64,000 nucleotides of DNA from an uncultured Bacteroidales bacterium (lineage in GTDB: Bacteria > Bacteroidota > Bacteroidia > Bacteroidales > Paludibacteraceae), in assembly GCA_902800525.1 (NCBI GenBank), contig CADCEV010000016.1, positions 1 through 64,000 on the forward strand. The letters are read 5' to 3'. Under the pieces are notes generated by a model. The model was not told where the DNA came from. It ran no database searches and worked only from the letters and a program-made list of their open reading frames with translations. The translations under genes and the position numbers were made by a program. Shown here piece after piece: positions 16,362 through 25,425 of this stretch; position 1 is the stretch's first letter, and the number at the start of each line of letters is the position of its first letter.

Positions 16362-18650
16362 ATGAGAAGATCCATCTATCGTGCAGCGATATTCGGTATA
16401 GGTCTGCTGGTAGCGTGCTCCTGCGCGCCACAAAGCGACGAAGATCGTTTTGTAGAAAATCTCCTTTCGCAAATGACCTTGGAGGAGAAAATCGGTCAAA
16501 TGAACCAACTTGACCCTTCATATGACTCCGAGAGAAAGGAAACCTTGATCCGCGAAGGCAAAGTAGGTGCTATCCTCAATGGCATCGGTGCAAAAGAGGT
16601 CAACCGCCTGCAACGCATGGCGGTGGAAGAGACCCGTTTGGGTATTCCGCTCATTGCGGGACGCGATGTGATTCACGGGTATAAGACCATCTTCCCTATC
16701 CCCCTCGGGCAAGCAGCTACTTGGAACCCGGCTCTCATTGAGCATGCCGCTCAATTAACGGCGCAAGAGGCCTATCAAGACGGTATTCGTTGGGCTTTCT
16801 CCCCCATGGTGGATGTGGCGCGTGACCCGCGATGGGGACGCGTAGCGGAAGGCTACGGAGAAGATCCTTATCTGGCATCCGCCTTTTCCGCTGCTACCGT
16901 ACGAGGCTATCAATCACCCATCACCCATCACCAATCATCATTCCCCCTCATGGCAGCATGCGTTAAGCATTTTGCAGGCTATTCGGCTACGGAAGGAGGA
17001 CGCGACTATAACGCTACATGGATACCCGAAGTGCAGTTGCGCGATGTCTATCTGCCGCCGTTCAAAGCAGCGGTCGATGCAGGGGCTATGAGTCTCATGT
17101 GCTCGTTCAACACCATCAACGGATTGCCTTCGTCTGCCAACAAACATCTGAACATCGATATCTTGCGCAACGACTGGCATTCGGATGCGTTATTAGTGAG
17201 CGATTGGGGTAGCGGCATGGATCTGATTCCTCACGGGCTCTGCGCTGACCGCAAAGAGGCGGCATTGCGTTGCATCAACGCACGCATGGAGATGGACATG
17301 CAGGGAGAGATATACCATGAACATCTTGCTGAGCTTGTAAAGGAGAAAAAAGTCCCGGAATCCATGATTGATGACTGTGTGCGTTCTATCCTTCGGATGA
17401 AATACCGTTTGGGTTTGTTCGAGCATCCCTATGTGCCCGAAGAAGAACCCACGTTCTATTCGTCGGAAGCCCTTGCCATAGCAACCGAAGCGGTAGAACA
17501 GAGTGTCGTGCTGCTTAAGAACAACGGTATTCTGCCCTTTAATAAAATCTCAAATTTCAAATCTCAAATCTCTAATATATTAATCACCGGTCCACTTGCC
17601 GATCAGCCCAAAGAGCAACTCGGTACATGGGTCTTTGACGGCGAACCCGAGCATGCCGTTACCCCCCTTATGGCATTCCAAAAAGTATCAATTGTCAATT
17701 CTCAATTATCAATTACCTACTCTCCCGGCTTGCGATATAGCCGCGATAAGAGCACAAGCGGTTTTGCGAAAGCGGTTGAGGCTGCCCGCAAAGCAGATGT
17801 GATTCTCTTTTTCGCAGGTGAAGAAGCGATTCTCTCCGGCGAAGCCCGCTGCCGCGCAGACCTTTCTCTGCCAGGGGCACAAACCGAACTGCTTGCAGCG
17901 CTCAAAGCAACCGGCAAGCCCGTCGTGCTCATCGTCATGGCAGGAAGACCGCTCACCATCAGCAAGGAAATGGAGATGGCGGATGCGGTACTCTATGCCT
18001 TCCACGGAGGTACGATGGCAGGCCCCGGTTTAGCCAATATCATCACCGGTAAAGCCATTCCTTCCGGCAAACTGCCCATGACATTCCCGAAGATGGTGGG
18101 ACAGATTCCGTTCTATTACAACCGTCTCAACTCAGGACGTCCTTGTGCTGATAATGCCGTGCTGCTCGATGATATACCCGTCGGTGCTCCACAGTTTTCT
18201 ATCGGCGCTTCGTCCTATTGGTTAGAGTCCGTTGTAGAACCTCTATTCCCCTTCGGATTCGGACTCAGTTACACCACTTTCGAATATGGTGAAACAGTCA
18301 TTGAGTCTAAAAGAGGGTCTATCGGTGATAATGGTCTGTTAGTTGTCAGTCCGGACGACGAGCCGTACACGGTCTCGTGTACCATCCGGAACACCGGCTC
18401 GTACGATGCCTACGAAGTAGCGCAACTCTATGTACACCAGCGTTCCGGGGATTTGGCAAGACCGATATGCGAGCTCAAGGGATTTGAGAAGATCTTCATT
18501 CCTGCCGGTGAGACCCGTACCGTCACGTTCACCCTTACGCCCGAGCAACTCGGCTACTGGCATGAAGAAAAAGACGGTTTTAACAGCCGCGTCTGGTACG
18601 CAACGGACAAAGCCGATTTCCAAATACGTATCTCCCCCGACTGCCGTTAA
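16362..18650 (+). CDS. GH3 beta-glucosidase (BglX-like), lipoprotein
   Basis: 762 residues with lipobox VACSC (Cys near residue 20-22). GH3 motifs: MTLEEKIGQMNQ, RDVIHGYKTIFPIPLGQAA, DPRWGRVAEGYGEDP, CVKHFAGYSATEGGRDYN, the nucleophile Asp in LLVSDWGSGMD, then the second domain (VVLLKNNGILPF, FFAGEEAILSGEA) and a fibronectin-III-like C-terminal domain (FGFGLSYTTF, YEVAQLYVHQ). It would hydrolyse cello-oligosaccharides to glucose, probably in the periplasm. Start ATG 16362 was chosen over TTG 16353, which lies in the repeat. Three heptamer arrays are translated within it at 16913-16940, 17545-17572 and 17687-17714 (SPITHHQSS, ISNFKSQISN, SIVNSQLSITY), all in positions where relatives have loops. 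Confidence 0.93.
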   Translation: MRRSIYRAAIFGIGLLVACSCAPQSDEDRFVENLLSQMTLEEKIGQMNQLDPSYDSERKETLIREGKVGAILNGIGAKEVNRLQRMAVEETRLGIPLIAGRDVIHGYKTIFPIPLGQAATWNPALIEHAAQLTAQEAYQDGIRWAFSPMVDVARDPRWGRVAEGYGEDPYLASAFSAATVRGYQSPITHHQSSFPLMAACVKHFAGYSATEGGRDYNATWIPEVQLRDVYLPPFKAAVDAGAMSLMCSFNTINGLPSSANKHLNIDILRNDWHSDALLVSDWGSGMDLIPHGLCADRKEAALRCINARMEMDMQGEIYHEHLAELVKEKKVPESMIDDCVRSILRMKYRLGLFEHPYVPEEEPTFYSSEALAIATEAVEQSVVLLKNNGILPFNKISNFKSQISNILITGPLADQPKEQLGTWVFDGEPEHAVTPLMAFQKVSIVNSQLSITYSPGLRYSRDKSTSGFAKAVEAARKADVILFFAGEEAILSGEARCRADLSLPGAQTELLAALKATGKPVVLIVMAGRPLTISKEMEMADAVLYAFHGGTMAGPGLANIITGKAIPSGKLPMTFPKMVGQIPFYYNRLNSGRPCADNAVLLDDIPVGAPQFSIGASSYWLESVVEPLFPFGFGLSYTTFEYGETVIESKRGSIGDNGLLVVSPDDEPYTVSCTIRNTGSYDAYEVAQLYVHQRSGDLARPICELKGFEKIFIPAGETRTVTFTLTPEQLGYWHEEKDGFNSRVWYATDKADFQIRISPDCR
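17545..17714. repeat. Two heptamer arrays inside the GH3 gene
   Basis: Units AAATCTC/AAATTTC (four copies, 17545-17572) and ATCAATT/GTCAATT/CTCAATT/ATCAATT (four copies, 17687-17714) flank 114 bp of ordinary GH3 sequence. Each is 28 bp; the gene stays open through both. A third array of four ATCACCC-type units lies upstream at 16913-16940. Confidence 0.9.
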
Positions 18651-18663
18651 CACAGAAAAAGGC

Positions 18664-18717
18664 ATAAAAAACGAATGTACCTGCCCGGTGTTGAAACGGG
18701 AACAGGTACAATCGTTA
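18664..18717 (-). terminator. Terminator of the nuclease/TonB operon
   Basis: A long nested hairpin pairs 18676-18683 (TGTACCTG) with 18703-18710, inner CCCG with CGGG, and outer AACGA with TCGTT. On the minus strand it is followed by a run of six U residues. It lies about 50 bp beyond the last gene of the minus-strand operon and close to the convergent GH3 stop, so it separates the two units. Confidence 0.7.
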
Positions 18718-18765
18718 AAAAAGTGGTGTCCGGGTGTCAGAGTCCGGGGGGGCAGAGGTCAATGG

Positions 18766-19962
18766 TTATTTGACGATTGCGCCGACAGCATTGTAGCGGA
18801 CGCCATTGCGGATGATGAGAATCTGACCGTTCTCGATGCGTTTGATTGTTTTGTTTTCTCCGGAAACGTTCTCTACACCTTGCTCATCCTCGAAGACGAG
18901 AGTACCGCCGGCAACGGTTTCCGCGAGGTTGATTTCAGGCAGTTCTTTCTCTTGGTCACCGGCTTTGTAGTAGTGTTGCAGCGCAGCGGTAACGGTTACC
19001 TTTGCACCGAGAACGATTTTCTCGGCATCCTCTGCGCTTACTTTGACGCGGAATGCTTCGAAATCGTAGGTCGGAGTAGCCATATCGTCTGTCATGAAGA
19101 AAGAGATATTACCATAATTTTCGTCGTAAGCGATAGCGATGGAGTCCACATATCCTGTTATTGCATAGCGGCTGTCGGTGCTTTTGCCGTTCTCCAGCGC
19201 CATAGCGATATCCGTAGCTTCGCTTACAGTAACGGGGATGATAATCTCTTCCTGACTGCTCTTTTGGATGAGTTCAACGGTACCATTGGATATTTCGATG
19301 GTGCCATTGTAGTTATAGAGTTTGCCGATAACGACAACAGAGTCGCCTTTGCCGAGTTCGAGACCCTCTTCTCCTTTGCAGTTATAGGGTTTGAAGGAAT
19401 TCTCTCCGCACGCCATTTCGAATGTATGCTGTCCGTTGTTGTTGACCTGGTCGGTACCTTTGAGGCATCCATATACGCGGAAGATATCGTCGGAATAGTC
19501 TCCGGCATTCAGTGAAGCGCCTTCTTCGAGAGCTTCGCAAACAGAAGCGTCGAGTGTGTCGATTTTGACGGTAGCGCGCTCAAGGATCACAACGTCGCCG
19601 TTCTTGATCTCGGGAGTGTTTTTGTAGTTCAGGATTTTTCCGGTCAGGGTGATCTTGTCTCCGACATTGAGTGCTTCGTGTCCGGGGAGGTTGCACCAAT
19701 AGCCTTGCAGGGTTTTCTGTGAACCTTTGACATCGTCCATGTAGAAAGACTGCTGGTCAATGGTAGCGTCTGTACGGGAGGGGCTGATTGCACCATTGGT
19801 GTTGGTGACATAGCCGGTAACGATGTACACTTCTTCCGTCTCACTATCTGCTTGTGCCGGCATAGCGGCAGCAGCTTCTGCGCAAGAGACGGCGATCGGC
19901 TCCTGTGCGTTCAAACTCATTGCAGCGAAGCACATCGCTGCGAAAGTAAAGATTTTTTTCAT
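18766..19962 (-). CDS. Secreted protein with repeated OB-fold-type domains and sorting-like tail
   Basis: 398 residues. Signal peptide MKKIFTFAAMCFAAMSLNA, then three successive beta-barrel segments with OB-fold character. Each reads as a strand-rich unit with a loop: VYIVTGYVTNTNG..VGDKITLTGKILNYKNTPEIKNG; IFRVYGCLKGTDQ..GDSVVVIGKLYNYNGTIEISNG; YAITGYVDSIA..LGAKVTVTAALQHY. Such OB units are common in Bacteroidales exoproteins annotated as DUF5689- or nucleic-acid-binding-like. The C-terminus (IENGQILIIRNGVRYNAVG) is a short secretion-tail motif. It is the last gene of the nuclease operon and may bind nucleic acid outside the cell. ATG 19962 was preferred to 19974 because the signal peptide starts there. 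Confidence 0.65.
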   Translation of the reverse strand: MKKIFTFAAMCFAAMSLNAQEPIAVSCAEAAAAMPAQADSETEEVYIVTGYVTNTNGAISPSRTDATIDQQSFYMDDVKGSQKTLQGYWCNLPGHEALNVGDKITLTGKILNYKNTPEIKNGDVVILERATVKIDTLDASVCEALEEGASLNAGDYSDDIFRVYGCLKGTDQVNNNGQHTFEMACGENSFKPYNCKGEEGLELGKGDSVVVIGKLYNYNGTIEISNGTVELIQKSSQEEIIIPVTVSEATDIAMALENGKSTDSRYAITGYVDSIAIAYDENYGNISFFMTDDMATPTYDFEAFRVKVSAEDAEKIVLGAKVTVTAALQHYYKAGDQEKELPEINLAETVAGGTLVFEDEQGVENVSGENKTIKRIENGQILIIRNGVRYNAVGAIVK

Positions 19963-20005
19963 TTGCTTAAACATTTTAAATGGTTAATACTATATGTTAG
20001 TTGGG

Positions 20006-21793
20006 TTATTCCTCTTTGAGTAGCGGTTCAGCGACGAGTAGGTCCTGAATTTCCCAAGTCGGTGCAGAGGGAACGTCAATACCGCTGATGTCGGTGTTGT
20101 AACGGAATCCGAGGACGATAGTCTGTCCGTTATATTCGCTGAGGTCGAAGATGCCTGAGGGTTTGAAGACCCAGTTGCTACCGTCGGGAAGTTCTTCTGT
20201 CCAGGTGAGTTGTTTCCATTCGGTGGTAGTGACGTCCCCGGTGAAGTTATTCGTTACCCAGACGGTGAGCCATTTGGGGTTGTCCACGACATTACCGTAC
20301 CGAACGGCTTGCATGAAGGTCAGTCTCGGTTCGAGGCTCTTTTTGAGTCGAATATTGGGAGATACGAGCCAATCCTCGACCCGGTGGTTTGTGCCGGCGA
20401 CATAAGCGGAGGCGGTCATGCCGTACGATGCCTGATAGCGCCAGATATAGTTCAGTCCGTCGAGATTAACATGGTGGATAGTGAATTTGCCTTGTCCTTC
20501 TCCGACGAATTTCGCCTGCAGATAGGTAGAGATATTGGCTATCCATCGGTTGAGTTTGACCTCGAATGACATGGTTTCGGCGATGTAACCGCTGTTGAGC
20601 ACGAAATCGGTTCCGTTGACAGTCCATTCGTCGGCAGTAGCTCCGTTCTTACCCATATACGCGACGAGGTAGATTTCTTTGTCCTGTGGGTAAGGATAGG
20701 CGGAACGCAGGTATTTGGCGATTATTTCGGGGTCGGTGATCTGCGTTACTCCCGCTGCATCGTACACTTCCTGTGGCAGAGCGAAAGCGGCTTTGAGTTG
20801 GTCGTTGGCGTAGAGCGTCCATCCGTCCTTGGTCAGTTGGTAGAGTGCATTGACTGTGTTGAAATGGCGTGCTTTCTTTGTGCGTCGTACAGGAGCGCCG
20901 GCTTGCGGTGTGAAGTGTGAGAGATAGACACCGTCCACTATCTGCGGTTCTCCCGTCTCGGTGGTATATCGACCGATGATGACAATCGAGTCTCCGGGCT
21001 GTATATTCTTGTCTTTCCAAACCTTATTGCCGTCCTCGTCGGTTACTCCATAGACGTATATGGACGCCTCTCCGTCCCACATGAAGAATCGTCCGTAGTT
21101 GGCGGATTTGACCTCTCCCACCAGACCGTGTATAGCGTGGCGTTTGTTGTCCGGGTACGCCAACAAGTCGCCGAGGTTCAGTTCGTACGGCAGGAAATCA
21201 GACATATCCGCCGAGTCGGGTTCGTCCTCGGAGTACGTATATGAGAGGAGCGCGATGTCTCCCTCTTTGGCGTTATAGAGTTTGTAAGAGAGGAATGCCG
21301 GAATGCCGGTCACGGTAGCGGGTGTGAGATAATCCGCTCCGCGTTTGTTCCAGATGAACTCATAGTCGTCGCGCGTGAGGGCGAATCCCTGTGCGTCGTC
21401 GAAGTCCGCAACGCGGTTGGATTTTCCTTCCCTCATGGTATAGACGACGTCGCATGTTGTTCCGTTATCGAGATAGGGGAATTTGTCATCCATGAGTGCG
21501 GGAACATAGAGGTCAGCGGAAGCGGTTTCGGTGAACGCGAGCTCTTTGGCGATAGCTTGCAGTTCCTTCAGTCCAGTCGAGTCCACCGGATCCAGCGCAA
21601 TCGCTTTCGCGATATTATCCGGGTACTTGGGGATCTGCTGATAGTCCGCTTCGGTCAGTTCATACGTCATGTTGTTGCGTACGTCCGTCACCGGCGGATT
21701 AGCATTGCCCATCATATGCTCATCGAAATAGTTCGTACAAGCGTCCAAACAGAATGCGATCAGGACAGCCGGTAAAATATATCTTGTTTTCAT
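20006..21793 (-). CDS. Surface lipoprotein with OB-fold (DUF5689-like) and choice-of-anchor-type C-terminal domain
   Basis: 595 residues with a lipoprotein signal (lipobox LDAC, Cys near residue 19). The middle part (HAIHGLVGEVKSANYGRFFMWDG, IQPGDSIVIIGRY, PQIVDGVYL) is an OB-fold-like domain of the DUF5689 type. The C-terminal part (DWLVSPNIRLKKS, PRLTFMQAVRYG, IVLGFRYNTD, PTWEIQDLLV) resembles the choice-of-anchor J beta-sandwich. It follows the TonB receptor by 24 bp, in the position where SusD-like partners normally sit, and may act as its surface lid or capture protein. No enzymatic residues are evident. A polynucleotide-binding role is an inference from the OB folds plus the nuclease at the head of the operon. 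Confidence 0.65.
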   Translation of the reverse strand: MKTRYILPAVLIAFCLDACTNYFDEHMMGNANPPVTDVRNNMTYELTEADYQQIPKYPDNIAKAIALDPVDSTGLKELQAIAKELAFTETASADLYVPALMDDKFPYLDNGTTCDVVYTMREGKSNRVADFDDAQGFALTRDDYEFIWNKRGADYLTPATVTGIPAFLSYKLYNAKEGDIALLSYTYSEDEPDSADMSDFLPYELNLGDLLAYPDNKRHAIHGLVGEVKSANYGRFFMWDGEASIYVYGVTDEDGNKVWKDKNIQPGDSIVIIGRYTTETGEPQIVDGVYLSHFTPQAGAPVRRTKKARHFNTVNALYQLTKDGWTLYANDQLKAAFALPQEVYDAAGVTQITDPEIIAKYLRSAYPYPQDKEIYLVAYMGKNGATADEWTVNGTDFVLNSGYIAETMSFEVKLNRWIANISTYLQAKFVGEGQGKFTIHHVNLDGLNYIWRYQASYGMTASAYVAGTNHRVEDWLVSPNIRLKKSLEPRLTFMQAVRYGNVVDNPKWLTVWVTNNFTGDVTTTEWKQLTWTEELPDGSNWVFKPSGIFDLSEYNGQTIVLGFRYNTDISGIDVPSAPTWEIQDLLVAEPLLKEE

Positions 21794-21817
21794 AAGAATC
21801 CTCGTTATTATGTTTTA

Positions 21818-24550
21818 TTAGAATTGCAGTTTGAATCGGAGGTTCCACTGCCGTCCTTTGTTATAGAAGAAATAGATGTTATCCTTCGTGTTCTCGGCAA
21901 TGGTCTGGGTGACGGTTGCCGCCGACCATGCTTTCTCTATATGATGCTGGTCGAGAATATTGAAGACGTTCGCCGCGATGGTAGCCCTAACGGTACCGAA
22001 GTCGAACGAGTAGCTTACGCGTGCGTCGAAAGATCCGCCAATAGGACATTGGTACGGAGCCACAATCTTCACCGTCTTGCCGATTACGAGGTTGGATCCG
22101 GAAATAGCGTAGTAGCTGTAGTTGCGGTCATAGAGGGTATATTCGGCGCCGATACGGAATCCCTTGAAGGGTTTGAAAGTAGCCCCGATGTTCGCGGTAG
22201 TCTGCGCCTGTCCACCGACTCGTATATTCTCCATGTCGATTTTCGCCCAGGCGTGCTCTTTTCCGGGTTCGGTGCTATAGGGTGTAGTCTGCGTTCCGTC
22301 AGCGGTAATGGCATTGCCGTGTTCGTCGTAGATGTAACCGATGACATCCTTTCCTTTCCACCTCCAGTCACCGAGCGAAAGCATCGCACTCAATTCGAGC
22401 CAAGTGGTAGGACGCGATTTGATTTCCAGCTCGAGACCCATGTGTTGTGCTCCGACTCCGCTCATGTTGATGTACGCTTTTTCGCCCTGACGGATGTCGT
22501 TTGAAGTGCTCATCGTCTTGTCTATCCAGCGCGTATAATAGGCGTTAGCCAAGATGTTGACGAACTCGTTATGGAAGCCATAGCCGAGTTCGACGCTTGC
22601 GATCTTCTCGTTTTTGGCGAATCGGTTCAAGGCATGTGAGGTATTCGCGGTAGCGAAAGCGGATTGGAATTTCGGCGCACGGCTGATGAAGCCGGCGTTG
22701 ATGAAGACATTATTATAGCGGTTAATGTTGTAGTTCACGCCTCCTTTGATGGTACCACCGAGGAAACCGATGGTCTCGGATTTGCGGTGTGCTTCATCGT
22801 AATAGAAGCGGTCCTCGCGCCAGTAGCTGGTATAGTTGAGCGAGCCGTTGACGAACGCGGTGAGACCGAATTTGGAGGTGTACTCCAATGTACCGAAGGC
22901 TCCCTCCTGCATCACATGTCCTGTGTAGTCGCGATAGACGACGTCGCCAATGTTCAGTTTTTGGTACGCCCAGTTCGGGTCATTGCGATGGCTGTTATTC
23001 TCCGGGTTAACTGAGTTGACGCGTGTTGCGTCGATGAAATAAGCGCCGGACATGAGGTCCGAGATCACCGCAGAGTGAATACCCTGGTAGTAACGGAGGT
23101 CGATACCCGCTGTGAGTTCCAGTTGTCCCTGCAAGAACTTGTTATTATAGGTAGAGACGAGTCCATACCAGTTATGGTCGTTTCTGTTCTCGGCGAAGAT
23201 GAGTTGTGATCCGGAAGCGGAGTTGGCATTCAGGGTCTCGACAGCTTCGTAATCAAAGGAACCGTCGGCGCGGCGGAAGACCTGTGTGACCTTACCGTTA
23301 TAAGCGCCCCGTGTGAGGTCAGAATAGGAATATTGTGAGTACGGGCTTGCTTCCGCCGTGTTACCGAAACCCCGTCCGATAGAGACATATGCGGCAGTAG
23401 AGAGGGATGATTTGAAGTCAATCTGCCAAACGTGGTTGAGGGAGATATGCGGTTTGTGATACTGGTTGTAATTGGCGCCCTTCTGTTTTCCGTTTCCCGC
23501 CAGACCGTACGAGGGGTTGTATCGTCTGTAGTCTTTTCCGTCGGTCATGTATCGGCGAACATTATTCCATTCAGCGAGTGTGAGTGCACCGCTGCTTCCG
23601 TTTGGACGCGTCCAGTGTGATTGCGGTGCACCGAAACCGGTGAGTGACAACTGATGACGGTCGTTGATACGCTTGCTGATATTGGCGAAATAACTATACC
23701 CGCTGTAACCGGTACCCTGTATATAACCGTCCCCCCACGTCTTCGAGCCGAGGACCGTGATAGCCCAGTTATGTTTGGTCAGTCCGGTGCTCACGGAGAA
23801 AGCAATTTTGTTGGAGTTGTCGTTACCGATCGAGTACTGGACGTTTCCACCTTTTTTAGCGTCAATACCTCTTGTGACGATATTGATAGTACCTCCGACG
23901 GTAGGGGCAGACAGTTTGGCGGCTCCCATACCGCGCTGTGTCTGCATGACGGTAGTGACGTCGGATAGTCCTTGCCAGTTCGACCAATAGACCGTTCCTC
24001 CTTCCATGTCATTCATAGGAATACCGTTGATCATCGTAGCGACGTTCGTATTATCGAATCCTCGCATCCAGATCTCCGAATCGCCCCATCCTCCGCCGTT
24101 TCCGTTGGCATGTACACCCGGTGTGTTCTTGAGTACTTCCGGGAACTCCTGTCCACCGAGCCTCTCCTCTATATCGAGTGCCATGACCTGGCTGACGGCA
24201 ACGGGTGTCTGCTGGGTTCGTGCGAGCTGGCTCGTGATCGTCACATCCTCGAGGGTGTACGAGCCGGGTTCCAGGCGGATCACTCCCATTTCTCCTTTTT
24301 TGGACTTGAGTTCGAGTGACCGGTATCCCATGTACGAGAATTGCAAGGCGGCGTTCTCATTCACTTTGAGCGCGAAATTACCGTCCAAGTCTGTGATGGT
24401 ACCATTGGTAGTGCCGGTTTCGAGCACAGAGACACCGATAAGGGGTTCTCCGGTCACGGCGTCGAGCACACAACCTGTCACCTTTTGTGTCTGCGCGTAC
24501 AATAATGTTCCCGCGCACATGCACATGAGTAAAGACAAGATTTTTTTCAT
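21818..24550 (-). CDS. TonB-dependent outer membrane receptor of the nuclease operon
   Basis: 910 residues. Signal peptide MKKILSLLMCMCAGTLLYAQ, carboxypeptidase-like domain (GCVLDAVTGEPLIGVSVLETGT, LDGNFALKV, LQFSYMGY), plug (LEDVTITSQLA, EFPEVLKNTPGVHANG, MINGIPMNDMEGGTVYW), barrel ending QWNLRFKLQF. It is not of the long SusC type and has no SusD partner, which suggests a different cargo from glycans. It starts 10 bp after the S1/P1 nuclease stop and is followed closely by the OB-fold lipoprotein, so the four genes form one operon. Cargo is inferred to be oligonucleotides, nucleosides or phosphate compounds. Start 24550 is chosen for the signal peptide. Confidence 0.9.
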   Translation of the reverse strand: MKKILSLLMCMCAGTLLYAQTQKVTGCVLDAVTGEPLIGVSVLETGTTNGTITDLDGNFALKVNENAALQFSYMGYRSLELKSKKGEMGVIRLEPGSYTLEDVTITSQLARTQQTPVAVSQVMALDIEERLGGQEFPEVLKNTPGVHANGNGGGWGDSEIWMRGFDNTNVATMINGIPMNDMEGGTVYWSNWQGLSDVTTVMQTQRGMGAAKLSAPTVGGTINIVTRGIDAKKGGNVQYSIGNDNSNKIAFSVSTGLTKHNWAITVLGSKTWGDGYIQGTGYSGYSYFANISKRINDRHQLSLTGFGAPQSHWTRPNGSSGALTLAEWNNVRRYMTDGKDYRRYNPSYGLAGNGKQKGANYNQYHKPHISLNHVWQIDFKSSLSTAAYVSIGRGFGNTAEASPYSQYSYSDLTRGAYNGKVTQVFRRADGSFDYEAVETLNANSASGSQLIFAENRNDHNWYGLVSTYNNKFLQGQLELTAGIDLRYYQGIHSAVISDLMSGAYFIDATRVNSVNPENNSHRNDPNWAYQKLNIGDVVYRDYTGHVMQEGAFGTLEYTSKFGLTAFVNGSLNYTSYWREDRFYYDEAHRKSETIGFLGGTIKGGVNYNINRYNNVFINAGFISRAPKFQSAFATANTSHALNRFAKNEKIASVELGYGFHNEFVNILANAYYTRWIDKTMSTSNDIRQGEKAYINMSGVGAQHMGLELEIKSRPTTWLELSAMLSLGDWRWKGKDVIGYIYDEHGNAITADGTQTTPYSTEPGKEHAWAKIDMENIRVGGQAQTTANIGATFKPFKGFRIGAEYTLYDRNYSYYAISGSNLVIGKTVKIVAPYQCPIGGSFDARVSYSFDFGTVRATIAANVFNILDQHHIEKAWSAATVTQTIAENTKDNIYFFYNKGRQWNLRFKLQF

Positions 24551-24560
24551 AAAGATGTAT

Positions 24561-25373
24561 TTATTTGTATATCTCATTCAGCAGTTTGGCGAGCCTTATT
24601 CCCGCGACATACAACTGCCGCTCCATGGGTATATGCCAGCGGTAGATGTAATGGTATGTGTTACCGTCCCACGTCCGCTGGTAAGCGTATATTTGCTCGG
24701 TCAAATGATAGCTGTCGAGCAGCATGTCCGCTTCGGTGGCGGAGAGGATGGTTTTCTTGAGGTATGCGTACTCGATCTCTAATTTCTCTGCGTACTCCGT
24801 ATAGCTATATCCCTGTGAATCAATCAGTTTGGTATCCCACACGGTGTGGAGGTTGGTATTATTCTGCTTGCTGAACCACGCCATTTTCACGGCGTTCCCG
24901 CCTCTATCATCGAGGTGCGCCATGTGCATCGGGCAATACCTGTCGGCGGTAAGATGCACGACGAACCGCAGGGTGTGTTCACATTTCGGGTCGGGGGAGC
25001 GTCGAGACGATGTCAGGACGTTGACGAGGGAGTCGAGCGCACGGAACAGGTTACCACCTTCTTTGGGGTAGTCGGTCAGGGTAGCCACGACGGCACTATC
25101 GCTCATCCCCGCCGGGAAGTCCTGGTAGTGCCAACCGTCCCGGATACTCTCTGCGTAGATCGTGTCGCTTTTGATCTCATCGGGCCAGTTCGCCCAATAG
25201 ATCATACCTTGTCTGCCTGAAATCTTGTCCACCTGTTTGCGGGCTTTTGCGGTCAGGTTGTCATAGGCTATTTTGGAGATAATACGGTGCCCTTCCTGAC
25301 CCCAAGAGAAAACAGGGAGGGAATAACTGATGCAAATCAGCGCGAGAAACGCTGTACGAAGGAGTTGCTTCAT
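24561..25373 (-). CDS. S1/P1-family zinc nuclease, exported
   Basis: 270 residues. Signal peptide (MKQLLRTAFLALICISYSLPVFS) ends directly before Trp, the N-terminal zinc ligand of mature S1/P1 nucleases (WGQEGHRIISKIAYDNL). Other zinc-ligand motifs follow in order: WPDEIKSD, WHYQDFP, FVVHLTADRYCPMHMAH (HxxxD plus His) and NLHTVWDTKLID. These enzymes cleave single-stranded DNA and RNA and remove 3' phosphates. All ligands expected for the trinuclear zinc site are visible. The gene opens the operon with the TonB receptor and the OB-fold proteins; location is periplasmic or extracellular. Start 25373 follows the promoter at 25394. Confidence 0.92.
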   Translation of the reverse strand: MKQLLRTAFLALICISYSLPVFSWGQEGHRIISKIAYDNLTAKARKQVDKISGRQGMIYWANWPDEIKSDTIYAESIRDGWHYQDFPAGMSDSAVVATLTDYPKEGGNLFRALDSLVNVLTSSRRSPDPKCEHTLRFVVHLTADRYCPMHMAHLDDRGGNAVKMAWFSKQNNTNLHTVWDTKLIDSQGYSYTEYAEKLEIEYAYLKKTILSATEADMLLDSYHLTEQIYAYQRTWDGNTYHYIYRWHIPMERQLYVAGIRLAKLLNEIYK

Positions 25374-25393
25374 ATTATTTTTGAATTTCGGTG

Positions 25394-25425
25394 CAAAGGT
25401 ACTGCTTTTTTTTGAGATACGCAAA
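25394..25425 (-). promoter_or_regulatory. Promoter of the nuclease/TonB operon
   Basis: Minus strand TTTG (25422-25425), 20-nt spacer, TAccTTTG (25394-25401) followed by CA, 20 bp upstream of the nuclease ATG. Full consensus match. Confidence 0.7.

Noticed and set aside
18430..19515. Plus-strand open frame of 361 codons across the GH3 end and OB-fold gene
   Set aside because: It crosses a terminator hairpin and is antisense to a gene with a clear signal peptide and OB-like repeats.
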